Positions 47,440-58,935 of a DNA stretch of 64,000 nucleotides are shown here, one piece after another. This DNA is from Cymbidium sinense (taxonomy: Eukaryota > Streptophyta > Magnoliopsida > Asparagales > Orchidaceae): assembly GCA_021442155.1 (NCBI GenBank), contig CM038222.1:18734923-18798922 (forward strand), written 5' to 3'. Every line of letters starts with the position of its first letter. Within the stretch, counting starts at the first letter, position 1. The translations under genes were made by a program, and so were the position numbers. Under the pieces are notes generated by a model, which saw only the letters and a program-made list of their open reading frames with translations, was not told the origin of the DNA and made no database searches.

Positions 47440-48130
47440 TAAACTTTCACTTGCAATGACCTTACAATCTTTATAATCTAAATGATCTATTTTTCTTATA
47501 AAATAATCAATGTTTTACTAGATCAATTTTATAAGTAATAATTCTCTCATCTTTTCTTAAATAAAGTATTAGCAATTACAAAATCATAGGCTAAAGAAAT
47601 ATATAATATATTCCTACCTTCTTCATTAGGCACTCCAAATCCAAAACTACCATGAATACTTTTAAAATCTTCTACTAATCTACCAACATGTCCATTTAAA
47701 TCTCCTCCAACAAATACTTTTTCTTCAAGAGGTATCTTTTGTATTAATCCCTCTAATTCATTCCAAAAATTTTCTTTTCATCTTACATTTAAACCTTCTT
47801 GAAGAGCATAAACACTTATAAATTTTCTTTTCATCTTACATTTAAATCTTAGTATCAACAATAATCTTTAAAGCTATAATTGTATCTCTGCATCTATTAA
47901 TATTTATAACATTATCCTTCAAACTTTATCTATAATCACACCTACCATTTCTAATTGACTTACCATAAATACTAAAGTTTAAAACCCAAATTATCAATCT
48001 CCTTGGTTTTCTCCCCAACCCATTTAGTTTCTTGAACAAATAAAATAATTTTCTTCGTTGAACCATAATATCTATTAATTCCACTAGTTTACTGTAAGAG
48101 TACCTATTTTATCCTAATTCTAGTTTCATG
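47440..48130 (-). pseudogene. RTE endonuclease region
   Basis: Minus-strand reading gives LFVQETKWVGEKTKEIDNLG (about 48.05-47.99 kb), the QETKW motif with the catalytic Glu of the EEP endonuclease, then a GF-K-like segment and the degenerate VN...GR-DY region. Further motifs such as GDLNGHVG are recognisable near 47.70 kb. Frames break repeatedly. The enzyme would nick target DNA. Confidence 0.78.
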
Positions 48131-48290
48131 GACTAACTTCTTTGCTCGCATTCATCCATAATGTGGGAACCCTTGCTTATTTAACACTGCACTGAATGCA
48201 AGAAGACTTGCTCATTTTTCCATGTATTCAAAGCATACTGTGTTCTTGGGATGCCCAAAGATTAACGTAATATTTTGAAGGATTCATGTC

Positions 48291-50356
48291 ATAATTAATT
48301 TGATAAGTTTTACATATATAAAATTAAAACTAAACCTAAAATAAAAATAAAATAAAAACCTAAACCTAAAAATTAAACCTAAAAATAAATAAAAAAATTA
48401 AACCTATACCCTAAACTAAAAAAAAATCTAAACCTAAAATAAAAACAAAATAAACCTAAACCAAAACTTATATAAACTACACTAAAATAAATAAAACCTA
48501 AACCTAAACTTAAAATATACTAAACCTAAACCTAAACCTAAATAAAATAAAATAAACTAAACTAAAATAAACCTAAACGTAAACTAAAAAATAAAACCTA
48601 AAAATAAACCAAAGATTAAAACATAAAACCTAAACCTAAAAATTAAAATAAAAACCTAAACCTAAACCTAAAAATAAAAAATAAAACCTAAACCTAAGAA
48701 ATAAACTAAAATTAAAACCTAAACTAAAATAAATAAAAAATAAATAAACTAAACTAAATAAAAATAAAAATAAACCTAAATAAAAATAAAAAATAAAATA
48801 AACTAAAATAAATAAAAAATAAAATAAATAAACCTAAACTTAAGAGTTTACTTAATTTGAAAGAAAATAAATAATAATAAAATAATAAAATAAAAAAACC
48901 TTAACCCTAAACCCTAAACCCTGAAACTAACCCTAAACCCTAAACCAAAACCCTAATCCCTAAACCCTAAACGTTAAACCCCTAAACCCTAAACCCTAAA
49001 TGCTAAACCCTAAAACCTAAAACCTATAACCCTAAACACTAAACCCTAAACCACAAACCCTGAACCCTAAAACCTAAAAACCTAAACCTAAACAAAATAA
49101 AACCTAAAAATAAAATAAATAAAAAAACCTAAACCTTAATAAAATAAAAAAATAAAATAAAATAAAAACATAAACTAAAACCTAAACCTAAACATAAACC
49201 TAAACCTAAACATAATTCTAAACATAAAAATAAAATAATAAAAACTAAACAAAAACAAAATAAATAAAAACATAAACTAAACAAAATAATAAAATAAACC
49301 TAAAAATAAAAGCTCTAAATAAAATAAAATGAAATGTTAAATAAAAATAAATTAAACCAAAAATAAAATAAAATAAAAAACTAAAAAAAAATCTAAACCT
49401 AAATAATAAACATAAAAATAAATAAAAACTAAAACCTAAACCCTAAACTAGAAGAAAACATAAACCTAAAATAAACCTAAACCTAAACCTAAACCCTAAA
49501 CTAAATAAAATAAAATAAACTAAAAATAAACCTAAACTTAAACTAAAAAGTAATACCTAAAAATAAACCTAAAATAAAAACCTAAACCTAAACCTAAAAA
49601 AAATAAAATAAAAAAACCTAAACCTAAACCTAAAATAAAAAAAAACCTAAACCTAATAAATAAAAAATAAAATAAAAAAATAAACTAAAAATAAGCATAA
49701 ACCTAAACCTAAATAAAACATAAACTAAAATAAAAAACCTAAACTAAACTAAATAAATAAACCTAAGTAAATAAACTAACTAAATAAAAATAAAAAATAA
49801 ACCTAAATAAAATTAAAAAGTAAAATAAACTAAAATAAATTAAAAATAAACTAAATAAACCTAAACTTATCAGTTTACTTAATTTTAAAAATAAACCCTA
49901 AGAAACAAAACCCTAAACCCAAAAACAAACCCTAAACACTAAACCCTAAATCCTAAAACCTAAAAAATCCTAAACCCTAAAACCTAAACCCTAAACCTTA
50001 AGCTAAACTAACTATAACCTAAATCCTAAACTAACTAATAAACCTAAACCTAAACTAAAACTAAACCCTAAACTAAACCTAAATAAATAAAACCCTATAC
50101 TATAACCCTAAAAAATAATAAAACCTAAACCCTAAATAACTAACCTAAACTAAACCTAAAATAAACTAAAATCTAAACCCTAAATCTAACCTAAACTAAA
50201 GAAACCCTAAAACAATAAACCCTAAAATCATAAACCCAAAACCCTAAACCAAAAAACCTAAACCCTAACTCTAACTAAACTAACCCTAAACATAAATAAA
50301 AAAACTAAATCACTAAAAAATAAACATAAACCTTAAAACCTAAACTAAAATTAAAA
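48291..50356 (+). repeat. Telomere-like satellite block 10 (two boxes)
   Basis: AAATAAA part, box at about 48843-48857 (GAGTTTACTTAATTT), CCCTAAA part, AAATAAA part, next box at about 49870-49885 (CAGTTTACTTAATTTT), CCCTAAA part. The box-to-box distance of about 1.03 kb gives the basic unit length. Confidence 0.88.
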
Positions 50357-50739
50357 ACCTTGATAAAACATCACCAACATTATATCCTAAAAAAAACTGG
50401 TGTCATAGTGGTGGTTGGGGATCTATGGATATGGAGGTGGTGGTCTGAGCATTGTTATGGATGAGGATGGAGAGGTTACAACCATGGTAAACTGAGGGAG
50501 AGATCGAGGATATGATGGTGATCCCCTACTTGAGAGGAGATGGTTCGATAACCGAGAAATAAAGAACTAAACCACTTATAACTGTCTTTATAATAGAGAT
50601 AGTTCTTATCTGTGGTTTTTTATTTTCTATGCTGCTCATTTTTTATCATTGCTTGTGTCTTAGAAAACTTGGTGTCTTACTTGGTTGATGAAATTGAAAA
50701 GAAGAAATGTTGAATCTGAATTTGTTCTCTATTAAAAAA
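50357..50739 (+). pseudogene. Glycine-rich RNA-binding protein retrofragment, copy 6
   Basis: A shortened copy. It begins AACCTTGATAAAACATCACC (the RRM end with internal losses), has reduced glycine-rich sequence (about 50408-50530) and a 3' UTR that matches the others to TTGAATCTGAATTTGTTCTC and an A-run. Many two- to ten-base deletions relative to copies 3-5 destroy the frame. Confidence 0.78.
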
Positions 50740-53700
50740 ATAAAAAACCCTTAACCCTAAACTAAAACCTGAACCCTATACCTACAATCTAAACACTAAA
50801 TCCTAAACCCTAAACTTTAAAAATCCTAAACCCTATACCCTAAAACCTAAACCTAAACCCTAAAACCCTAATCCTTAAACTTAAAACCCTAAAACCTAAA
50901 CCTTAAACCTTAAACCCTAAACCCTAAACCCTAAATCTAAACCCCAAACCATAAACCCTAAACCCTAAAGCATAAACTCTCAAGTAACCCTTAAACCAAG
51001 AAAAAATAAAAATAAAAAATAAAAAAGTAACCCTAAACCCTAAACTGAAAAGCTAAAAACCTAAATCTAATTAAACAAAACCTAAAAATAAAATAAATAA
51101 AAACCTAAACCAAAATGAAATAAAATAAAATAAAATAAAACTTAAACCTAAACCTAAAAAAAGAAAATAATAATAAAATTAAAACTAAACTAAAATAAAT
51201 AAATAAAAAAATCTAAACTAAACTAAAAAAATAAAACCTAAATAAAATAAAACTAAACCTAAATAAAAATAAATAAAATAAAAAAATAAACCTAAAAATT
51301 AACCTAAAATAAATAAAATAAAACCTAAACCCTAAACTTAAAAAAAAACATCTAAAACTAAAATAAATAATAAAATACCTAAACCTAAACTAAATAAACT
51401 AAACTAAAATAAAAAATGTAAACCTAAACCTAAAATAATCTAAACCTAAACCTAAACCTAAATTAAATAAACTAAACTAAATAAAACCTAAACCTAAACC
51501 TAAAATAAAATAAAGAAAATCCTAAACTAAACCTAAAAATATAAAAAACCAAAACCTAAAAAATAAAATAAAAAATTAAACTAAACAAAATAAACCTAAA
51601 CCTAAACCTAAATCTAAAAAATAAACTAAAATAAAACCTAAACTAAAAAATAAAATAAACTAAATAAAATAAAATAAATCTAAAGAAAAATAAAAAATAA
51701 AATAAATAAATAAACCTAAACTAAAAATTAAAAAAAAAAATTTAAAATAAAATAAATAAAACTAACCCTAAACCCTAACCTAAACTAAACCCAAACTAAA
51801 CCTAAACCTAAAACCTAAACCCTAAACCTAAACCCAAACTAAACCCTAAACTAAACCTAAATTATAAACCTAAACCCTAAAACCTAAACTAAACCTAAAC
51901 CTAAACCACAAACCTAAACTGTAAACCTAAACCTAAACTTAAAAAAACCTAACAACCTAATCTTAAATTAAATAAAACCTGAAAATAATATAAATAAAAA
52001 AACCTAAACCTAAATAAAATAAATATATATAATAAAATAAAATCCAAAATTACAACCTAAACCTAAACCTAAATGTAAAAATAAAATAAAATAAAGAAAA
52101 ATACTAAACTAAAACAAAATAAAACCTAAACTAAACTAAAATAAAAAAACCAAAAAATAAAAAAACCTAAAAAAATAAAAAACTAGATAAAAAATATAAA
52201 AATAAAATAAACTTAAAATAAAATAATATTAAAACTAATAAAAACCTAATCCCTAAACTTAAAAAAAAAACTTAAACCTAAAAAAAATAAACCTAAACCT
52301 AAAATAAAATAAAAAACCTAAACCTAAACATAAACACTAAACCTAAACCCTAAATTTAAATAAAATAAAATAAACTAAAATAAACTTAAACCTAAACTAA
52401 AAATAAACCCTAAAATAAACCTAAAATAAAAAAGTAAAAACCTAAACCAAAAAATAAAATAAACACCTATACCTAAACCTAAAATAAAAAATAACCTAAA
52501 CCTAAAATAAAATATAAATAAAACTAAACTAAAAATAAGCATAAACCTAAACCTAAACCTAAAATAAACTAAAATAAAATAAACTAAAAAATAAACCTAA
52601 AATAAATAAACAAAATAAATAAAATTAAAAAAAATAAATAAAATAATAAATAAATAAACTAAACATTACTTACTTAATTTTAAAAATAAACATAAACCCT
52701 AAACCAAACCTTAACCCTAAACCCTAAAAAAAAACCTTAAACCCTAAAGCATAAACACTAAACCCTAAACCCTAAACCCTAAAACCTAAACCCTAAAACC
52801 CTAAAACCTAAACCCTAAACCCTAAACCCTAACCCCTAAAAATATGAAAAGCCAAAACTGAACTAAATAAAACCTAATAATAAATTAAATAAAAATACTT
52901 AAACCTAAATAAAATAAAAACCAAAACTAAATCCTAAACTTATACCTAAAAATAAAAAAATAAAAAAAAAAATAAACTAAAAAAAATAAATAAACTTAAA
53001 CTAAACTAAAAATAAAATAAACCTAAGAATGAAATCCTAAAAAAACTAAACATAAAATAAAAATTAAAAAACCTAAAATAAAAAAATAAAAACTAAATAA
53101 AAACCTAATCCTAAAAAATAAACCTAAAAATAAAACCTAATAATAAATTCAAAATAAAATAAACAAAAGAAAATAAACTTAATCCTAAACTAAAATAAAC
53201 TAAACTAAAATAAATAAAACCTAGACCTAAACCAAAAATAAACTAAACCTAAACCTAATCCTAAACTAAATAAAATAAAATAAACTAAAATAAACCTAAA
53301 CCTAAACTAAAAAATAAAACCTAAAAATAAACCTAAAATAAAACCTAAACCTAAACCTAAAAAAAATAAATTAAAACCTAAATCAAAACCAAAAAAATAA
53401 AAAATAAAACCTAAACCTAAAAAATAAGATAAAATAAAATTAAACTAAAAAATAATAAACTTCTAAACCTAAAAATAAACTAAAATAAAAAATTTGCTAA
53501 AATAAATAAATAAATAAATAAAATAAAATAAATAAATTAAACTAAATAAACTAAACCTATGGTTTACTAAAAAAGAAACCTAAACCCTAAACCTAAATAA
53601 ATAACCCAAATCCTAAACCTAAAACTAAACCTAAACTAATAAATAAACACAAAACCACAACTAAACCCTAAACTCTAAACCTTAAATCTAAACTAAACCC

Positions 53701-53993
53701 TAAACTAACACTAAACCCTAAACCTAAACTAAAACCTAAATCTTAAACTAACCCAACTTAAACCTAAACTAAAACCCTAAACTAAGCCTAAACCTCAAAC
53801 CCTAAACCCTAAACACTAAACCTAAATCTAAATAAAACTAACCTAAACTAAACTAAAAATAAACCAAACCTAAACCTTAACCTAAACTAACTAAACCCTA
53901 AACCTAAACCTAACCCTAAACCTAAACCTAAACCTAAACCTAAAGTAACTAAATAAATTTAAAAAAAAAAACTAAAACCTAGACTAAACCCAA
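50740..53993 (+). repeat. Telomere-like satellite block 11 (several units)
   Basis: Alternating CCCTAAA and AAATAAA parts, with a degenerate box near 51715-51745, a good one at about 52668-52680 (CTTACTTAATTTT) and another at about 53557-53570 (ATGGTTTACTAAA). Spacing is about 0.95 and 0.89 kb. The pre-insert flank (GTAACTAAATAAATTTAAAA) is at about 53944. No gene is seen. Confidence 0.87.
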
Positions 53994-54351
53994 AAGAATG
54001 AACCTAAATAGAACATCACCATCAACCAAGCTCAGTCTAGTTTTGGTGGTGGAGATGAAAAAAAGGTTATAGTGGTGGTGAACAAATGGATATGGAATAA
54101 AAATGGAGATGGGAAGAGAAGTACAATGATAGAGAGATAAGGATATGATGGTGGATCGCTAAGGGGTTCTAACTAGAAAAAGAATGAAATCCATCTAGCT
54201 TATGAACTATGTCTATAAGAGAGATGATTCTAGTTATCTAGGATTTTTACAAGCATTTTTTATCCATGTCATCATGTCTTAGAAAACTGTGTATTTGGTT
54301 GATGAAATCAAAAAAGAAATATTGAATCTAAATTTTTGCTATTAAAAGAAA
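53994..54351 (+). pseudogene. Glycine-rich RNA-binding protein retrofragment, copy 7
   Basis: It starts at the same place as copies 1-4 (AATG...AACCTAAATAGAACATCACC), then GCTCAGTCTAG and remnants of the glycine-rich region with most GGT-rich segments deleted or reduced to A-runs. The 3' UTR is recognisable (TTCTAGTTATCTAGGATTTTT, and near the end TTGAATCTAAATTTTTG) followed by an A-rich end. It is heavily deleted but its identity is secure from the two ends. Confidence 0.75.
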
Positions 54352-57345
54352 CCAATAAACCCTAAACTAAACTAAACCCTAATAAACCTAAACCTAAATA
54401 AACCCTAAAACCCTAAACCCTAAAACCTAAAACCATAAACCCTAAATAAACCCTAAAACCTAAAACCTTAAACCCTAAAATCTAACTAAACCCTAAACCC
54501 TAAACCCAAACCTAAAAACCCTAAACCCTAAACCTAAACCCTAAAAAAAAACCTAAACCCAAACTAAATAAATAAATTAAAAATAAATAAATAAAAACCT
54601 ATACAAAATAAATAAAAAATAAAACCTAAACCTAAACCTAAAAAGAAAATAAAATAAAAATAAAACTAAACAAAAAAATAAATAAATAAAACCTAAACTA
54701 AACTAAAAAATAAGAAACCTAAATATAATAAAACTAAACCTACAAAAAAAAGTAAAATAAAATAAAATAATAAAATAAAAACTAAACCTAAAAAAATAAA
54801 CTTAAAATAAACCTAAAATAAATAATAAAAAAACTAAACTAAAATAAGTAAAATAAGCTAAACTAAAATAAATAATACCTAAACCTAAACTAAAATAAAC
54901 CAAAACCTAAACCTAAACCCTAAATAAAATAAAATAAACTAAAAATAAACCTAAACCTAAGCTAAAAAATAAAATCTAAAAAAACAAAAAAAAAACAAAA
55001 ACCTTGACCTAATCCAAAACAAATAAATTAAAAACCTAAACATTAACCTAAAATAAAAAATAAAACCTAAACCTAAAATAAATAAAATAAAACTAAACTA
55101 AAAATAAACTAAACCTAAACCTAAATCTAAAAATATACTAAAAAACCTAAACTAAAAAAAAAATAAACCTAAAATTAAAATGCTAAACTAAATAAAAATA
55201 AATAGTAAAGTTAAATAAAAATAAAAATAAAATAAACTAAAATAAATAAAAAATATAGAAAATAAACTAAATAAACATAAACCCATGAGTTTACTTAATG
55301 TAAAAAAAAAGATAAAAAGTAAAAATAAAAATTTTAAACCTAAACCCTGAACCCTGAACCATAAACCTACAACCTTAAACCCTAAACTATAAACCCTAAA
55401 CCCTAAACCCTAAACCTTAAGCCCTAAAACATACAACCCAAACCCTAAACCCTAAATGCCAAACCCTAAAAATCTAAAAACCTAAACCTAAAATAAATAA
55501 AACCTAAAAATAAAATAAATATAAAATCTAAACCTAAATAAATTAAAATAAAATAAAATAATAAAAACCTAAACTAAACCTAAATCTAAATATAAAATAA
55601 AATAAATAAATAAAAATTAAACTAATAAAAATAAATAAAACCAAAACTAAAAAAATAAATAAAATAAACATAAAAATAAAAAACCTGAATAAAATAAAAA
55701 CTAAATGTTAAATAAAAATAAGATAACCCTAAAATAAATTAAAAAAATAAATAAATAAAAACCTAAACCTAAAAATAAAACCTAAAAATAAATAAAAATA
55801 AAAGCAAAACCATAAACTTAAAAACCTAAAAGTAAAATAACAAAAATAAAATTAACCTAAACTAAAAATAAAATAAACTAAACTAAAGAAACAAAACCTA
55901 AACCTAAACCTAAAATAAATAAACCTAACTAAAACTAAATAAAATAAATAAACTAAAATAAACTAACCTAACTTAAAAAATAAAATAAAATAAACCTAAA
56001 ATAAAAACCTAAAACCTAAACCTAAAAAAAAAATAAAATAAAAACTTAAACTAACTAAATAAAAAATAAAACCAAAACCTAAAAATAAATAAAAATAAAT
56101 CTAAACTAAAAATAAATAAACCTAAATAAACCTAAAAATAAACTAAAACTTATCTAAAATAAATAAACCTAAAAATAAATAAAACTAAACTAAAACCCTA
56201 AACTAAGCTAAACCCTAAACCCTAAACCCTAAACCCTAACACTAACCCTAAACCATAAAACCCTAAACCCTAAACTAACCCTAAACCCTAAGCTAACCCT
56301 AAACCCTAAACCTAAACTCAAACCTAAACCCTAATGCTACACTAAACCCTAAACCTAAACCCTAAACCCTAAACCTAATCCCTAAAAAACCTAAACCTAA
56401 TCTAAACTAAATAAAACCTAATAAAAATAAATAAAAAAACCTAAACCTAAATAAAATAAAATAAACAAATAAAATAAAAACCTAACTAAATCCTAAACCT
56501 AAACCTAAAATAAAATAAAATAAAAAATAAAAATAAGCTAAAATAAAATAAATAGAAACTTAAACTAAACTAAAAAATATAATAAACCTAAGGATAAAAA
56601 CCTAAATAAAATAAAACTAAATGTAAAATAAAAAATAAAATAAAATAAAATAAAAACTAAATAAAAACCTAAACCTAAAAAATAAACCAAAAAATAAATA
56701 AAAAATAAAACCTAATCCCTAAACTAAAAAAACCTAAACCTAAAAAAAAAAAATAAAATAATAAAAAATAAACCTAAACCTACTAAAATAAACTAAACTA
56801 AAATAAATAAAACCTAAACCTAAACCAAAAAAATAAACTAAACCTAAACCTAAACTAAGTAAAATAAAATAAACTAAAAAATAAACCAAACCTAAACTAA
56901 AAATGAAACCTAAAAAATAAACCTAAAATAAAACCTAAAAAACCAAAACCTAAAAAATAAAAAACTAAACCTAAAAAATATACTAAAATAAAACTACTAA
57001 AAAATAACCTAAACCTAAACCTAAATCTAAAATAACTAAAATAAAAAAAACTAAAATAAATAAACCTAAAATAAATAAACTAAACTAAATAAAAATAAAC
57101 CTAAATTAAAAATAAATAAGCTAAAATAAATATAAATAAACTAAATAAACCTAAGCTAATTTACTTAATAAAATAAACCCAAATCCTAAACCCTAAACCA
57201 TAAACCCTAAACCTTAAAAACATAAACCCTAAACCCTAAAACCTACAACCCTAAACCCTAAACTCTAAACCCTAAACCCTAAACCCTAAACCCTAAACCA
57301 TAAACCCTAAACCCTAACCCTAAACCCTAAATCATAAACCTTGAA
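54352..57345 (+). repeat. Telomere-like satellite block 12
   Basis: Three to four units of CCCTAAA and AAATAAA parts. Boxes lie at about 55285-55299 (ATGAGTTTACTTAATG) and 57156-57169 (AATTTACTTAATA), with a degenerate one probably near 56170-56200. The final CCCTAAA run (57175-57340) is well preserved and closes the array. Confidence 0.87.
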
Positions 57346-57440
57346 TAAAGATGTCATCATTAGTAGATCTAAAGAATGACCTAATCCTAACATAGTTATG
57401 ATAGCTAAAGAAAATTTCTTCAAGAGAAATACCATAAACC
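57346..57440. other. Short unique-looking segment at array edge
   Basis: About 75 bp of non-repetitive sequence (GATGTCATCATTAGTAGATC onward) lies between the last CCCTAAA run and a short CCCTAACCCTAAA remnant at about 57435. There is no coding frame. It marks the edge of the telomere-like array. Confidence 0.5.
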
Positions 57441-58935
57441 CTAACCCTAAATAATATTATATTTCCATATAATATAGTATAATGTAGCATCATATATTGA
57501 GCATGTTGTGATGTGTTTTTGGATGTTATAAGATGTTTTGAAATGTTTTAATATATTATTGTATTGTGCCCTATAGTCTATATTAATATAAATCATAAAA
57601 ATATTGATTTAATAAATCGATGATGATATTTAAAAATTTGAAGTGGGAATTAGTTGTAGTACCAAAGGAGTGCTACACCACTTGTAGTCTAAAAGTAAGA
57701 TTTTATGTTCAAAATAAATATTATATGTTGTAGCATAGTATAACATCATATATCATAATATATTGATATGCACATTTTAAATTCTCTTAGTATTTTACAA
57801 TCATACAATCGAGCCTACACTAGAATTATTTATAAAAATGTTGATTTAAACTTTAAAATGGTGGAATTTGGCCAAATTCATAATAAGTAGAGCATGGAAT
57901 CATAATATATTATTTCAAATTAAAATATGTAAGTTATATGACTAAAATATATAGTTTTTTATTGTTTAGACTAATTTTATGATTTTATATCATAAGAAAT
58001 CCCTTGTGATGTGATATGTATAATATATAATATAATATGTTATAGTGTATTATAATATAAGATTTCATAACATAGTGTACCATCAAGCATTATAGCATAC
58101 TATTGTGTATTACTACTTGTTGTTTAGCATATTTTAGTTTGTAATAGTATGATGTAGTAGAGTTTGTACTAGTATAATTCATAAAAATACTGATTTATAG
58201 GCTGAGATGATGGGGTTTGGCCAAATTTAAGGTAAGCTTTAGGGAACATCATTGGGGATGTGCTATGGTGTGTCATTTAATTAAAAGAATAAAATTTTGC
58301 ATCAAAAATAAATGTTCATTTTTCAACCAAATTTTATAAATTTTTTTGCTTAAAGTGATTCATTTTAAGGTGTAATGTAAGATAATATATTATATGAAAG
58401 CATATTAAAATTTAATGTACATAACAATAAAACTTCACATATATATGAATGTGGTGGTGTGTTAATAAATGTTATTGTACATTTTAGTGTGTTTAACTTT
58501 TGTTATAATACATTGGGTAAAAACTCACAAAAATGTTAATTTGAAGGTTGAGATGGAAGAATTTGGCCAAATTCATACACACCAAGCAACACCAAAATTA
58601 TGCTATTTTGTAACATTTCTAATAGAAAATAATAATTTTACATCCAAAATGAACATTATTCATATTTTGAGAAAATTTTATTATTTGTTCCTTTTAAGTG
58701 ATTCTAATGAGGTGTAATGTTAAACAATATATTATATTATAGCAAATTATAATATAACATCATATATTATAATATAATATGTGTTAATAAAACTATAATA
58801 TGTTTAGCATGTTATTGTATAGTTAGTTAATTCACCATCACAAATCATAAAATGTTGATTACAATGTTAAGATGATGTAATTTGAAAGAATACATTGTTA
58901 AGCTTTTGGTTGAAGTATTAAAGGTGTGCATAAGA
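57441..58935 (+). repeat. AT-rich tandem satellite, monomer about 345 bp, five units
   Basis: Units begin near 57465, 57727, 58030, 58378 and 58720. Each contains ATAATATA-rich sequence, then (C/T)A(T/C)AAAAATGTTGATTT-like words (57588, 57830, 58180, 58525, 58838) and, in three units, the near or perfect palindrome GAATTTGGCCAAATTC (57864-57879, 58559-58574, imperfect at about 58213). Units 3 and 4 both end in AAGGTGTAATGT or GAGGTGTAATGT, and their spacing is about 348 and 342 bp. It is unrelated to the telomere-like satellite. Confidence 0.85.

Larger units (their letters stand above)
45306..48290 (-). mobile_element. RTE-clade LINE, minus strand, near full length but dead
   Basis: A 3 kb non-LTR element with one polyprotein read on the minus strand: endonuclease (about 48.1-47.5 kb), central linker (47.4-46.75 kb), RT (46.7-45.75 kb) and the C-terminal block (45.75-45.4 kb). 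Its motifs differ from the L1-type copies and match plant RTE elements. It interrupts an AAATAAA satellite part. Because it is on the opposite strand from the L1-type LINEs, it does not share their orientation bias. The exact ends and any duplication are hidden in low-complexity flanks. Confidence 0.87.
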
